A stretch of 64,000 bases of DNA, taken from NCBI GenBank assembly GCA_963965975.1, contig OZ014418.1, positions 5,530,775-5,594,774 on the forward strand. Reading direction: 5' to 3'. Of this stretch, positions 42,890-56,899 are shown piece by piece. Below the pieces are notes generated by a model. The model made no database searches, had not been told where the DNA came from, and saw nothing but the letters and a program-made list of their open reading frames with translations. Within the stretch, counting starts at the first letter, position 1, and each line of letters opens with the position of its first letter. Both the position numbers and the translations under genes were made by a program. This stretch comes from Xestospongia bergquistia. Taxonomy: Eukaryota; Porifera; Demospongiae; Haplosclerida; Petrosiidae.

Positions 42890-45800
42890 ATGGCTTCTGA
42901 AGGAGCTCCACGAGCCAAAAGACCGCGACATGATCATGGCAGGGAGGATAGGGAAGTTGATACTGATGATGATACAGTTCCTGGTGATATAGATACTAGT
43001 CAGATAATGTTATCTCGTATATCAACCCAAACTGAAAGAGATATAGCAGCTACTAGTCAATTTCCAGTAAGAAATAAGCCATCTTACCAATAATAATAGC
43101 TTCCTCTATTCCTCCCTTTCAGAGACAGACCATTGATGATGGTGTCATTGAGAAACTGTTACTTGTTGACTTTATGTGTCATCGCAAATTAGAAGTCCAT
43201 TTCAATGTTAATGTTAACTTTGTATTGGGACAAAATGGAAGTGAGTGACATGTATAAATGATCTTTATTTAGTGAAAATACACTCAGATTGCATCTACTA
43301 ATATTAATCAAGCTATAAGAAGTAGGTGGGCCACATTTGAAATCATACCCCTTCCATTTAATATGTATGTAGGAGTGGTATACTGCAAGTACTGTGAAGC
43401 CATACACGATAGGACTAAACTCCATTAGTAACTTTCATTTACAATGTGCTTTACAATGACTAAGTAAAGATTTAGTGTTTTGTATTTTCAGAAAAATTCT
43501 TATAGCTCTATAGCTTTTATAAACACTCTAGTTTTCAATATAACAAACCTTAATATAAACAATTGCCATTAACAGAATATTAGTATGGTTTGCAATGCCT
43601 TTAAAAATGCAATTCAAATTTACAAGGTAAGTGTCTGTTGTCTGAAATGTTAATGAATATTGTTAATAAAAATATTCTTTTTTTCTCTTCAGGTGGTAAG
43701 AGTGCTATTATGACTGCTATTATAGTAGCTCTTGGAGGAAAAGCTATATCTACTCAACGAGCTAGTTCATTAAAGAGTTTTATACGTACTGGTTGTAGGT
43801 ACATATAATGTAATACTTTATATAATAATTATTACTTTATTTTATATAGTCAAGCTGATATTCATCTGACATTACGTAACAGAGGAGAAGAGGCATATAA
43901 ACCAAAGGAATATGGTCATTGTATTACTGTTGTTCGTAGTATTAGAAGAGATGGCGCATCTTCTTATAAACTAAAAAATAGCAGAGGTTAGTTTTTCTGA
44001 CAAAAGTAATTGTATATAAGTTTTAAAATTTAATTTGTTAATTTTGATGTGTCTTACTGTTGAAGCTTGCTGTTTTAATTTTGTAGTATCTACTACAAAC
44101 TATATAATGATGTAGTTTATTGTCAGATGATGTGTATTCAATTGAAGTAGCTAGTTCACATTATCTCTACTAAACTGTGATAATGTTATCATTGGTTTTA
44201 AGCCATACCCACAGAATATTGGAGTGCATTTGATGGGTCTTAATTTGTCATTAATATACTGTGTTTCATTGTACAGGTCATGTGATGGCATCAGCTAAAG
44301 ATGAATTACTACGTATTTTAGATCACTTCAATATACAAGTATAGACTATCTTGATATCATGTGTTCATGTAACATATAACTTTATATAGGTTGATAATCC
44401 AGTATGTATGTTAAGTCAGGATACCAGTCGTAATTTCCTTCACAGTAGTAATCCGAGTAATATGTTCAAATTGTTTATGAAAGGGACTCATTTGGAAAAG
44501 ATAGCTCATGATTATGCTCAGGCTGAGGAAAAACAGAGAATAATGAAAGAAGAGATTATCAGAAAGAAATCTATGTTACCTGTACTAGAAATGAAAGCCA
44601 AACAATTGGAAGAGGAGGTACAAGGTCAGTACATGTATTATATGTATATGTACTTTTATATTGGTATATTTAATACTTAATATGTATGATGTTCAATCAA
44701 CCACTATTAATAGTTTGTATATGTTAAAATACATGTGTATATAACTTACTGGAATGTATGACCAACAGTTGTGACAACTAGAGGTGTTGCTGTCTTATGT
44801 GTTGCTTTGTACTTTGTAGTTTTGTATTCCTCTTTTGTGACTAGAAAATATTTCAAATCCATTTTATCACTTAATAAGACAATAGTGTGATAATAGTAAT
44901 AAAGTATTAAACCTATTAACAAGACTTTTAAAAACCTTCATCATAATGATGCCAATGTCATAGTAAAACACAGGAGTGTTGGAAATTGGACAGCTAGCAG
45001 AGAGAATACAAAATGCAGCAAGCTAACCAGTCTAAAGGTTTTGAAACTCAATCAACCACATCCATTGTTGTATATACATGTGTCTAAACTCAATTTTAAC
45101 TTTGTAATTATTAGATGTTCATCATTATTGAATTTTATTTGAATGTCTTCAGATACTAGAAGACAAGGATATACTATTATAATATGTCTTCTTTAATATG
45201 ATACTGAGTACATGTATACTGACAACTAAACTCCAACATATAAATTATAATCGATGTGATTGTCTCCTCAGATATTGAACGTCTTCAGAAACTAGAAGAT
45301 AAAGAGAGACAGCTATTGTTAGAGTTAATGTGGGCACTAGCTAGAGAGACAGAAATCTCTGCAAAAAATGCTGAAGATGAAGTATTAAAGGAGACAGAGA
45401 GACTAGAGAACATTGAAAGAAAAGTATTAAGTAAAACAATTTATGCTATTATTAGTCAGTGCCTTCATGATAACTATTTAACATTTAGGGATGCATTCAG
45501 AATTAATTCTACTCAGCTATATCTTACGAAATGCAATATTATATGACTTATATTAGATTAGTATACTTAAAGAGAAACAGGAGAGAAAGAAAGAAGATCA
45601 AGAAGAAACAAAGAAGCAGTTACAAGAGGGTACTAGTGAAGTCAGTGTTACTAATGCAAAAAGAAATGAACTGTTAGAGAAGAAGAGACCACTAGAGAGA
45701 CAGATACATGAATTGATGGTAAATGTGTCATCAGGGGGTGGAGTCTTATTGTTGTGTTGTATAGAAACGATCACAGACTATCAATCGAGAGATGTGTCAA

Positions 45801-48800
45801 GTGAGAAACGAGAAGAAAGAATTTGAAGCTAAACTTGATGAACTTAAAAACAGGTGTGTCACTTTATTTATTACAACCTTTAATACATCATTTGAGACTA
45901 TAGTTTGGTAATTATATTACTGTAATTCTTCCTCCTTTTCTTAGAAATCCACAAGCTATAGTCAATCAACGTGTAGTTCTAACAGTTGAGTTAGAGAGTG
46001 TAAAGGAAAAGATAGCAGATATAGAGGGCAAATTGAAAACAGCTCGTTGTGACTATCAGCAAAAAGAAGAAGAGATTCAACAAGTCAATGATAAATACCA
46101 GTCTGCAAGGTACTTAGTTAACAATGTCATGGAAATTAGTGATATTTTTTTAAGTTTGTCTTTGCCTATTGTTTTGTAGGTCTAGTGTAAGTCAGACAGA
46201 GAAAGAACTTAGAGAATGTGATGAGTCTTTACAACGACTTATTTCTAGTGATAATCCTCTCAGTGGATTTGGTCAATGGATGACAGATCTAGTCCAAACA
46301 CTTCACCAACACAAGAAACAATTCAGACATTTCCCCAAAGGACCTATTGGTAAGTACTATATAAAACACTTCATATATATAACTTAAGATTCTTGTACTA
46401 ATATGAACTGCCATATCTCACTGATTATAGGATCATTGATAAAAATTAAAGATCAACAATGGTGTTTTGCTATTGAATGTGCTATTGGATTTGGTAATTT
46501 GTGTGGCTTTCTTGTTGATAATCATGAAGACGAGTTCAAATTCAAGTCTCTTGCTAAACAGGTTATACATCACTACCCTGGAAAACGTGTTCCAACTTGT
46601 TTTAAGAGTAAATTTTTAGTGAGTTATTATAGATATATATAGACTTACATAATTGTAGTAAATGTAATATAAATTGATATATATTAATTCTTTTAAAGAA
46701 TCTATATTGTCTCTTTAGGGACAAGTATATGATTTTAAGAGAAATGTAAGTTTGTTCATAAACCATCATGTAAATGTACTTTAATATAACTTGTGCTAAA
46801 CTTTTACTTGTTAGATACCTCACTGTTCTTATCCTGTCTTAATAAACATGATTACAGTCAATGATCCTGATGTCATAAATATCCTTATTGATGTACGTAG
46901 TATTGAGAATACACTACTAATTGCAGAGAAAGGTGTAGCTCGTCAAGTTATGAGCAGACCACCTACAAATGCCAGATCAGTAAGTCATATATATAACAAT
47001 GTCATTGGTATTATTTCCTTAACATCTATTTTGTTCACATGTTATTATTAGGCCTATACTATATGTGGTGATCAAGTACTTCCCAATGATCGTTATTATT
47101 CAAATAAAATTCGTCATCCTTATGGTATACTTCATGCTAGTAAAGCAGAAAGTATAACACAACAACGTCATTTTAAACAACAATTAAGTGAAAAATTGAG
47201 AGGATACGAAGAAGAAGAAAGAACACTCTCAGAAACAGTTACCAATTTCAAGGTAAGATATATCAAATGTATAGAAGTCATTTAAGTACCACAAATACTG
47301 CTTTATCAATTTTTTGTGTGCATTTGTAATTATATTTAATATATGACTCAACATAAATAAAACTATGATTGTAAGTAATAGTTTATTTCAATGGAACAAT
47401 AGACTTAGTTTTGTTTCTTCTCACTTTTATCATTGACTATGCAACTATAGTAGATATGTACATGTACAGTTCATAATTTTAGTTGCTTCAATAGTCAATA
47501 CATGCAGATTAGTTTTCCAAATTAGACAAGAATATGTAATTCTTGTGATATTGTGATTTTCAGAGACAGCAGGACAGTATTAAACGGTACATCAGTACAA
47601 AACAGAGAAGACAACAAGAAATGAGAAAATCAAAAGAAGAGCTCCAAGCAAAAATTGAGGAAATTGATGATACCAATCAGGAAGAGGATATAGACACTTG
47701 GAAGAGTGAGATACAAGAACTAGAAGAGAAACTACAAGGTCAACAGAATGAACGTGATCAAGTCATAACTCAAGTATCTGATAAAAGAGAAAAGTTAAAG
47801 AAACATTTAGAAGACATTGAAAGATATGATCAAAGAGTACAAGAAGTAGCTAACAATGTAGAAGAATTGAAGGCTGCTTTCAAGGTATCTTAATAGAACT
47901 CTTGATTGCCATAAAATATGTCTTCTAATTTTTGTGCTTAATATTCCAATCAGTGGAAGTAATTTTTTCTATATTAATATATTTACATAATGTGTGAGTG
48001 TATATGTTTAATTTTTGTCATATTATATTAGATTGCTTCTGATGAGCTAGGGAGAGCTACTAGAATAGTTATTGATCATCAAGGAAAAGGAGAACAAATA
48101 AAGAGAAAACTACAAGAAGCTAAGAGAAAATATGAAGAAGCTAGGAGTCAACATGAAGATACTGTCAAGACTGCAAAGCAACATTGTCCTAAAATTGAGA
48201 CTGAACGTTCTTCTACTAGTATCCAAAGAGAGATAGAGAAAATTCAAAAGAAACTAACTGAAGAAGCAGACAGGTAAGATGTATTCAGTATATATAGTGT
48301 GTTGTGATAGTATATGATATAGGAGAGATAACCAAGATCATATAAGGCAGAATTATCTTGAAGCTGTGGAACAGTTAGAAGCTACTGACACTGCTATTAA
48401 AAGAGAAGTGAAATCATTAGAGGTTGGTATATTCTGTCCAATTTTATTTTGATCGCAGTTTTGTTGAATTTTGGTAATGAAGAATGTCGTCATCATATGT
48501 TGGGTTTGGTCTTGTAGTTTACTCTTTGCAAGTTTCATTGAAGCATTTCTTTATTCTTTTCTGTTGATTTCTTAGTGTTTCTTGTTTTTACTCTAAAAGA
48601 CATTTTATACTGTTGATAAATAATTTTCCTTCAGCTAGTGAACACTTGTGCAAACGTTTATTAATAATATGCAGATTATTTGTGACATCAAATCGTTATG
48701 GTATGCAAAGAACACAATTTGCTTCATATGAGATTTCTGGTTTATTACTTCCTGGACAGCAGTGCTTTAGTTTTCACATTGTTAAGCAGAGTTACATAAT

Positions 48801-49960
48801 GTATTAAACAGTATAAAGTGTTTCTTTGTACCTTATTCCTAGCCTGAGATATAACACTGAGTCAGAGTTCAAACCGAAATTAGAGAGAGTATAACATACT
48901 TGACACACATGATCACATACAACAAAGTAAAAGATAATATAGTTAGTGTTACCTTAGGAACATTTACAAATTGTGTAAGTCCTAGTGTTAGTTTATTTTT
49001 ATACTCTATAGAGTCTGAATCTGAGTTTAACTGATCGTATCAAAGGTTATCAGGACATTCGTAAACGAGTAGCTCGACGTACTATTGATTTTTTTAATCA
49101 TTTTGTTAGAAGAAGAGGTTACCTAGGAACACTTAACTTTAATTTTGAAAGGAAGTCATTAGAAATCATTGTAAGTTCATTTTCCTAACAAAATGTACAT
49201 GTAATAACATTTATTTGGTGACACATGTACAGGCTAGAGTAAAGTTATAGACACATTATGTATAGATAAATGCTCTTCTCATCCATGCTCAAGTGGTTGA
49301 GGTGATATAGCATCTTTAGAGTATAGATTATGTTTGTAGTGTGCTACGTTATCTGTCTCACTATTTGATGAATTACATAATAGATAGTTATATATGGTAT
49401 TAGTTGATATAGTCTTATATGTATTAGCAACTTCAGTATTTTAAGTCAAAGTGCACATTTTCTACGTAGCTATTACAAGTATTGTCATAAGGTGTTGTCT
49501 ACTTTAAAAGAGCAATTTATATTTATTTTAGGTCAAAGTAAACAAACAGCAAGCAACTAAGAATATCCGATCTCTTTCTGGTGGTGAGCGCTCTTTCGCT
49601 ACTGTTTCTTTCATTATGGCTCTTTGGGAAGCCATGGAAAGTCCCTTTCGTTGTCTTGATGAATTTGATGTCTTTATGGATCTTATGAATCGTCGTATTA
49701 GTATGCAACTAATGTTAGAAGGAGCTGAAACACTGCAGAGCAAACAGTTCATTTTCTTAACACCACAAGACATGAGGTATACACTAGATTTTGTTAGCAT
49801 TAAATAGACCTTGTTTACTGTTTTATTGAATTTTAATGCAGAATTATGTAACACCAATTAACATATTTTTTATCATAGTACCTTAGGTATCAAGTATCCT
49901 GATCGATGTAAAATCTTAAGGCTAAATGCTCCTGATCGTACTCAATGTACACTAGACTAG
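42890..49960 (+). CDS. SMC6: SMC6, structural maintenance of chromosomes protein 6 (21 exons)
   Basis: ATPase arm of the SMC5/6 complex in the nucleus (DNA repair, replication-stress processing). Exons: 42890-43066, 43123-43240, 43693-43798, 43850-43986, 44277-44338, 44390-44624, 45272-45423, 45557-45718, 45765-45853, 45945-46109, 46180-46349, 46431-46618, 46719-46745, 46815-46979, 47052-47252, 47564-47884, 48032-48273, 48323-48422, 49012-49170, 49532-49776, 49879-49960. All introns are GT-AG and all phases agree. The product is 1100 aa, close to the roughly 1090 aa of human SMC6. Seen: an N-terminal acidic leader; [14 protein letters not shown]; Walker A GQNGSGKSA split by intron 2; [17 protein letters not shown]; coiled coil; hinge in exons 12-15 ([20 protein letters not shown]); second coiled coil; signature [12 protein letters not shown]; Walker [13 protein letters not shown] with the SMC6-typical DEFD; end [14 protein letters not shown]. 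Exon 13 is only 27 nt. No lesions. Exon borders are by eye. Confidence 0.95.
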
Positions 49961-50929
49961 TAATATCATTAGTATAATATATCACACAGTAAGTTAGTTG
50001 ATTTTATGATTTATTACTTTTTCCTTTTAGCCAGATCTGTTTAACCAAAAGAACATTTATGACCTCATTTATTTTGTTTAACAAATATAAAATATTTTGA
50101 TGATGTATATTCTCTTACTGTATACTATTTGGCTTCTTTTGTAATAATGAGATATATAAGTCTTGTGTTTTAACATTGGTCAAGATAGAGGCTGTATAGT
50201 ACAGTACAGTACAGTATATTCTACTATGGAATATGTGATCAAAAGCTGTCATTAGTCATCTGTTATTTGTTTTAGGCAGAAAATTTACATTTCAATTTGT
50301 ACACTGTATAACATGCAATGGCATATAAAGAGCAGATTTAAACTTACCACAACTTAGTGTTTGGTTTTTTCACTTGCACAAATACTTTGTGCAGCACAGA
50401 GTTTCACTCAATTGATACAAAGTCTATCTATAGCAAAATATGCAATAAAACCAATCAATGTACATTAAGTGAAATGTGGTATTCATATAGTAACACATAT
50501 GTGAAATTATATGTGATATACAATCAATATTATGTACTTGCTCATTGAGAATAAGTTTCTGATAGAATTCCAGCTTGACTGAGACTGTAGCTGCAAATAT
50601 GTTTGGTATATATGATAGTAGGACAATAAAGAAGACAGACCTTGTAAAGGTACCATATTTACTTATCACTTCAAGAACTATTACTACAATGACAGCAATA
50701 TAGGCTTAGATGATGAATATATTAGCACATACTTAGGTCTAATATAAAAACAAGGACTAAGTATATAGCACAGGTGTGACATTAAAACGCATATTTACTT
50801 CAATGACAAGTCTGTCTGTGTGAAAAGCAAATTAAGTTCCATGATGTCAGTCAAACACTTAAACAACAGAGAAGAACAAAGATTAACATGGCAATTGTGG
50901 CTGCCCAAGATAAGGTTAGTTTGTTTGTA
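49961..50929 (+). other. SMC6 3' flank, noncoding
   Basis: Duplicated at 57419-58395. 50565-50830 matches the block seen in the B-type receptor 3' flanks ('gatagaattccagctt', 'gacagacctt', 'cttcaatgacaagtc'), so this block is shared by the SMC6 end and the receptor genes. Short open frames are not conserved between the duplicates. Confidence 0.5.
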
Positions 50930-51600
50930 GATGTGAGTTGTCAAGCATTGCCTTAAATTTCCAAGTATTTGGTGGTCTCCATTCATGCAAGCTCAAATTG
51001 AAGGTCTGAAATATTTGAGGCACAGAAACGTAGATATTTCATATATGATGGTTTTTGCACTGTGGTTGTTGTTACTATAATGTCCAATTTACCAGCAATT
51101 CTCTAGCTGTCACAACATTTCATGATGGTCTAAAACATTATTCTTGAGCCTGGAATTCCTCTCTTCTACCAGACACTCAGCTCCTCCTCTTTCTGATGTA
51201 TATTACATCCATTCTTCAAGTTCCTTTGTCAACACATCAATTATTACCATATATAGTGCATCAGAAATTTCTGCAACTGTTATTGTAGGCAGCATATAAT
51301 AACAGTTATGTATCTGTTGGTTATGGTTACTATAATGTCATAACACAGTGTGAAGGATCAATGTCATTAACTAGTATCCTCTGGTGGAGTGTCTATATGC
51401 CATGAACTATGTGATGTATAGGAACCTATGCTATCAACTAGTACCCTAGTGATGCAGTTTTAGTTTTTGAGCATCAATAACATTACATATCAGTTATTCC
51501 TTAGATATCATGACAATTAAGTTGATTAAAGCAAATAAACATGGTGTCTCTGGGAAGGCTATTTTGAAAAGCTCAAAATAATTCATTGCCTTCATTGTTT
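50930..51600 (+). pseudogene. Old N-terminal receptor relic upstream of the 52113 copy
   Basis: Leader equivalent with shared TAG at 51104-51106, then 'ctaccagacactcagctcct', then a degraded ectodomain part with the shared 'ctctggtggagtg' insertion. From about 51300 it is nearly identical to 59720-60030, so the relic was duplicated recently together with the downstream gene. Confidence 0.7.
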
Positions 51601-52112
51601 TAAAACACTTGAAACAAGACCTCTAAAAGTGGATGCCTCACATGAAAACATACTTTTCTGTGTATAAATAATCTTATAAGACTTCTACTTTTGTAGCTAT
51701 AATGTAGGGATGACATGAATAAGTAATTTTATATTTTAAGTAGGTAATTACACTAGGCAGATTTTTCATTCATGTTTGTATGTATTGTATTTGTACTCTC
51801 ATTATTTATTATCTTAATTCACTATAAAAATGATTGGTTGATTTAACCAACATATAGTTATACAGGTAGTAGCAAAATTAGTTATGCAAACTAAAAGTAA
51901 GCATCACACTATTTTCATTCCTAAGATACTTAGGATATTTAGTCAGTATGATATTACAGAGTGATGAAACAATCAATCTAATAGTACATTAAGAATGCAA
52001 ACAATATGTTTACTTTCAGTTTACATCATAAACTTGCTTCAAATATACAACCTGTATGACCATATATTGGTTAAATCAACTGATCAATTTCTAGTTATTA
52101 GATCACAAAGTG
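51601..52112 (+). promoter_or_regulatory. 5' flank of the 52113 copy
   Basis: Nearly identical to 60096-60514 and related to 59100-59480. It ends 'ctagttattagatcacaaagtg' before the ATG, with the conserved TTAG|ATCA possible splice acceptor. Confidence 0.45.
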
Positions 52113-53223
52113 ATGGCTCTTGTACTGTAGTTGCTGTTAATAGTGTCTAGTTTACCAGTAATTCTCTCTCACAGTATTCCATTAACAGAACCTGATGATC
52201 TGAATAATTATCTTTGTGGTCCAGATCACTCTCTTCTACCAGACACTCAGCTCCTTCTCTCATCTGATGTACACCACATCTTGTCTTCAAGTTCCTTTTG
52301 TCTGGTTAGTAACACATCAAATATTTCGTTATGTAGTACATCAGAAATTCCTGCAACTATTACTTGTAGTCATCATAATAATAGTTATGTATCTGTTGGC
52401 TTTGGTTTCTATAATGTTAGTGGATTATTAATTGACAATGTAGAGATGAGACAGTGTGGAGGACCAATGCCATCAATTAGTACCCTTTATCCTAATGATA
52501 CAGCTTTTTACTTTCATGAGGATCAGTCAGTAACATTACTTATCAGTTATTCCTCTGATATCACAATACTTGGGCTGCTAAAATTTATACTGAGGAGCCT
52601 AAAGCAATCAGTGCTTTTGCAGCTGGTATGACAGTTATATTTAGTCAAGGGGACTACAGTGCTAATGTACTCTTATCAGATACACATTGGTATGCAGACG
52701 CAGGTGGTGTCTTTGATGGTTTAGCATTAATATTTAGTGATGCACCAATAGAAAAACTTCTGTTGTAATTGCAAAGTCTCAGTTTTTTCACAATGTTTTT
52801 AATTTTGAACTTTGACTTCTTACATTGAAAATACATCTGATAATTTATGGAACATTGTAACAATTGTTAATAGCTCTGTGCACAATGCATTTCATATTAA
52901 TGTTAATGACTTCAATTCTTACAATACAAATCAATACAATCACTCAATTTTCTATATTCTTACATCTTCAGATGTGTCTAAAAAATTAAGTATTCACATA
53001 TCTCATTTGAATTACGAACAAAGTTATGTTGGACTGCGTAATCCACTTATCCTCACAGAAACCATTAAAGGCTATACACATCAGTTTAAAAATTTGTACT
53101 TAGTTTTACAATCAGTTGTTATTTTTCAAAAATATAACTATTCATTAAACACAACTTCAAATGCTGGTAAATTAGTTTTTGCAAACACAGCTACTGTTTA
53201 CATCAATGGTGATAAAAATATTT
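52113..53223 (+). pseudogene. Receptor-family copy truncated by a BEL/Pao element
   Basis: The start codon at 52113 opens the B-type leader, but codon 6 is TAG (52128-52130; TGG in the 32741 and 60515 genes). At about 52574 some 270 bp of ectodomain are deleted compared with the 60515 gene, which changes frame. Small indels follow near 52755 and 52800. At 53223/53224 coding sequence stops within the VYINGDKNIF region and retroelement pol begins, sharing the bases TTT at the joint. The remaining 3' part of the gene is not found beyond the element. Confidence 0.85.
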
Positions 53224-56200
53224 GGAAGCTAGAGCCATTCTAGACTCTGCCTCGTCAGCCTCCTTTGTATTGGAGCGTTTGTCTCAAAGCCTGCGTCTTC
53301 CACGCTCCCGACAAGATGTGCAAATCTCAGGTATTGCTGGTCTCTCTCACAACTCTCCTCGCCAAGCCATCACTAGTCTCACTATATCCTCTGTTCGGTC
53401 TCCTTCAAATAAATTCAAGGTGACAGCTGTTGTTGTACCTCGTGTGACGTGTGACCTGCCACTTCACCCCATTTCTTTTGATTTGAAGTGGAGACATTTG
53501 CAGGGCATTCCCCTAGCAGACCCAGACTTTGGTCTCCCCAGAAGAATAGACATACTTTTGGGAGTTGACATCTTTGTTGAAATTCTACGTCAGGGCCGGC
53601 GGATCGGTGCTCCTGGCTCTCCGTCTGCCTTTGAGACAGAATTTGGTTGGGTTCTCGCTGGAAAGCTCGATGTCTATGCCTCAAGTCACTCCATTGTCTC
53701 TCATTATGTCTCCGTTGCCACTGGAGATGATCTGTTGCGAAAGTTCTGGGAGATTGAGGAAATTCCAAATGATCAATCCTATCTCACTCCAGAAGAGCGA
53801 TTAGTTGTGCAACACTTCAAAGACAATCACTCACGATCAGAAGATGGTCGTTTCATTGTTCCTCTGCCCAAGAAACCACATGCTAAGTCATTGGGTGAAT
53901 CCAGATCTCAGGCTGTGAGAAGATTCCTCTCATTGGAGCGATCTCTACATGCCAAAGAGCAGTTTGATGAGTTTGATTCTGTGATGAATGAGTAGTTTGA
54001 GAAGGGGCACGCTGAACTAGTTCCCTTGGATGATCTGGAGAAGTCTTCACAAGATGTTTTCTATCTTCCCATGCATGCAGTCAAAAAGAAGTCGAGCACA
54101 ACTACAAAGATTAGAGTTGTGTTTGACGCATCAGCCAAGTCTTCTACTGGAGTCTCCCTAAACGATATATTGTTGGTTGGACCCACCATTCACCCACCTC
54201 TCCTTGATGTACTACTTCGTTTTCGTTTACACCGTGTGGCTCTTGTTGCTGATGTCAGTCGCATGTACCGTGCCATTGAACTCACTAAATCCGACAGAGA
54301 TCTACATCGATTTGTTTGGAGAAAGAATCCCAAGGATCCTCTACTTGACTACCGTATGACCTGAGTCACCTTTGGTGGCTTCTTGTTGCGTAAGTGGAAT
54401 TCAAATGACCAGGTGGTTTTACAGCACATATCTCCTGAGCTTCGAGACTCCTAGTCGATGTATACAATTCCCGAGTCATACATAGAATATGTCAAAACGC
54501 TTGGAATAGAGTGGAATGCAAACCTAGACCATTTCCGTCTGACTGTTGTTAAGCCACCTTCTAGTCTTCCTATTACCAAACGCATATTGGCATCTGATAT
54601 CGCCAATGTCCTCGGGTAGTTTTCTCCTTCCATCATCAAGATTAAGATCTTATTGCAACAGCTATGGGAGCTGAAAATCTGTTGGGATGACCCAGTACCC
54701 GACTCAGTTCATGATATCTGGTCTCGATGGAGATCTGAACTCAACCTCCTCTCTACAAAATACATCCCTCGATGCTACTTCTCCAAGGAAGCTCACATTA
54801 TCTCCATGGAACTCTATGGCTTTTGTGATGCATCGGAGCAAGCATATGCAGCTGTCATTTATCTGCGTATGATGGATCTGGATGGAGGAATAGAAGTTTC
54901 ATTGGTGACCTCTAAGACCAAGGTGGCCCCTATCAAGCGATTGACCATCCCTCGTCTGGAGTTATGTGGAGCGTACCTTTTAGCTCAGCTACTTCATCAT
55001 GTCCAGCAGGTATTCAATTTGTCACTCGATCAAATATATGCCTGGACTGACAGCACTATCGTTCTCAGCTGGCTGATTGGAAATCCCAGACGGTTTAACA
55101 CTTACGTTGCCAACCGAGTCTCTTACATAGTGGAGTTGATAGCACCCAATCGTTGGAACCATGTCCATGGAACTGACAACCCAGCTGACTGTGCATCAAG
55201 AGGTCTGTTTCCAGTAGAGCTATTGGAACACCAGTTATGGTGGAATGGTCCAAATTGGTTGACCCAGCCACCCACAGCTTGGCCTCATCAGTCAGACCTC
55301 CCTCATATTGACACAACAGAGGAAAGGGTATGTACACTCCACATAGTAACTCAGAACAAGGTGCAAATCATTCCTATTAATCATTACTCCAGTTATACCA
55401 AGTTGAAACGTGTCACAGCTTGGATCTTTCGTTTTGTCAATAATTGTTGTGCCAATAAGAATGGTTGTTCTCCAATTGTCTTCATCTCTGACTACTCAGG
55501 AGCTACACACAGCTGAAACCTATTGGATATCCATTGCTCAAGAAGATTGCTTTCCTGAGGAAATTGAGACTATTAAGGAAAATAAAATCCTACGTAGCTC
55601 TAGTCCTTTGCTATCCCTCCACCCAATCCTTGATTCATCTGGCATTCTACGTGTGGGTGGCAGAGACTGCATCAAGAAGGTGTCATATTCAAGTTAGCAT
55701 CCTGTCATCCTATATGGAAAACATCCTGTAACTAAGCTGATGATTCATTTTGAACACCTTCGCTTACTTCATGCTGGTCCTACATTACTAGCCTGTTCTC
55801 TGAATCACCGTTTCTACATCCTCGGAGGACGTAAAGCAATTCGCTCAATCACCCACAGTTGTGTCATTTGTCGATGTACCTCAGCAAAGCCTCAACATCA
55901 GATGCTAGATCAATTACCTATTGAACGTCTCACTCCTGATCTTGTTTTTGACAAGGTTGGTGTGGACTATGCTGGTCCTTTCTACGTCAAATATGGACAT
56001 GTGAGGAAACCTACTGTAGTTAAAACCTATGCCAGTGTTTTTGTTTCACTTTCAGTGAAAGCTGTGCATTTAGAACTGGTGTCAGAGTTAACAACTGAAG
56101 CCTTCCTAGCCTGTCTAAGGCGCTTTATATCTCGACGTGGGAAGCCAACTCTTATATGGAGTGACCACGGTACAAATTTTGTGGGCGCAGCTCGGGAGAT

Positions 56201-56850
56201 CAAAGAACTTATTGCATTTCTGAAAACCCAGAGGTCGCAAGACGCTATATCGGAGTTTTGTTCAACTCAAAATATACAGTGGAAGTTCATTCCTGAACAC
56301 GCTCCTCATTTTGGTGGTCTTTGGGAGGCAGCAGTGAAAAGTATGAAAACACATTTGAGACGTGTAATTGGCAGTGTGAAGCTGACATTTGAAGAGTTTA
56401 CTACTGTTCTCGCTCAAGTGGAATCATGTCTCAACAGTAGACCTCTCATCTCTCTCCCACTTGATGATGATGGAATAGGAGCTCTCACTCCTGGGCACTT
56501 TCTCATCGGCAGACCATTGGAAGCTCTGCCTGATCCCTCATTCTCGTACCGTTCCCTCGCTCTCCTTCGTCGCTGGCACCTATGTCAAGCACTTTTGGTC
56601 GTCTGTGTACATAACTAGTCTGAAACGCTATACCAAATGGCACCATCCATCAATAAATATTTGTGTTGGAGACATTGTGATTTTGCAAGAGGATAATTTA
56701 ATTCCCTCGAAATGGCCACTTGCCAGAGTAATTAAGGTCCATGCAGGCAAAGATGATCTCGTACGAGTAGTCACTGTGAAGACGAACTCAGGAACCTACA
56801 AGAGACCAATCTCTAAAATAGCCTTGTTGTTACCCTCTCAAGATAATTGA
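53224..56850 (+). pseudogene. Degenerate BEL/Pao pol
   Basis: Domains in order: a DUF1758-type aspartic protease (ILDSAS near 53234, then a GVDIF/FGWVLAG part); reverse transcriptase from about 53800 (RVVFDASAKS, then DVSRMYRAI); RNase H (54653-55300, FCDASEQAYAAV, AWTDSTIVL); integrase zinc finger (H-H-C-C with CVICRC) and core with WSDHGTNFVG and the E region (55740-56618); DUF5641-like end (56605-56850, GDIVILQEDN). Broken by TAG at 53993, TGA at 54362, TAG near 54453 and 54617, and shifts near 55514, 55690 and 56610. The RT lost the segment between VTFG and GFLLRKW that normally carries the YVDD box. Confidence 0.88.
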
Positions 56851-56899
56851 TTATGACTCTTTATTATTGTTAAAGACCATCCGGTCTTGGCCGGCGGTA

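Noticed and set aside
48613..48807. Possible extra SMC6 exon in intron 18
   Set aside because: Exons 18 and 19 join in phase and match SMC6 without it. The frame shows no coiled-coil character.
49528..49857. Minus-strand open frame of 109 codons over SMC6 exon 20
   Set aside because: Antisense of the conserved SGGERS/Walker B exon, with no independent support.
50190..50220. 'acagtacagt' short repeats as a satellite or CRISPR-like array
   Set aside because: Only three or four 5-base units. The same stretch recurs at 57650 because the flank is duplicated.
53415..53768. Minus-strand open frame of 117 codons
   Set aside because: It lies opposite the BEL/Pao protease region and is a shadow of higher-GC coding sequence.
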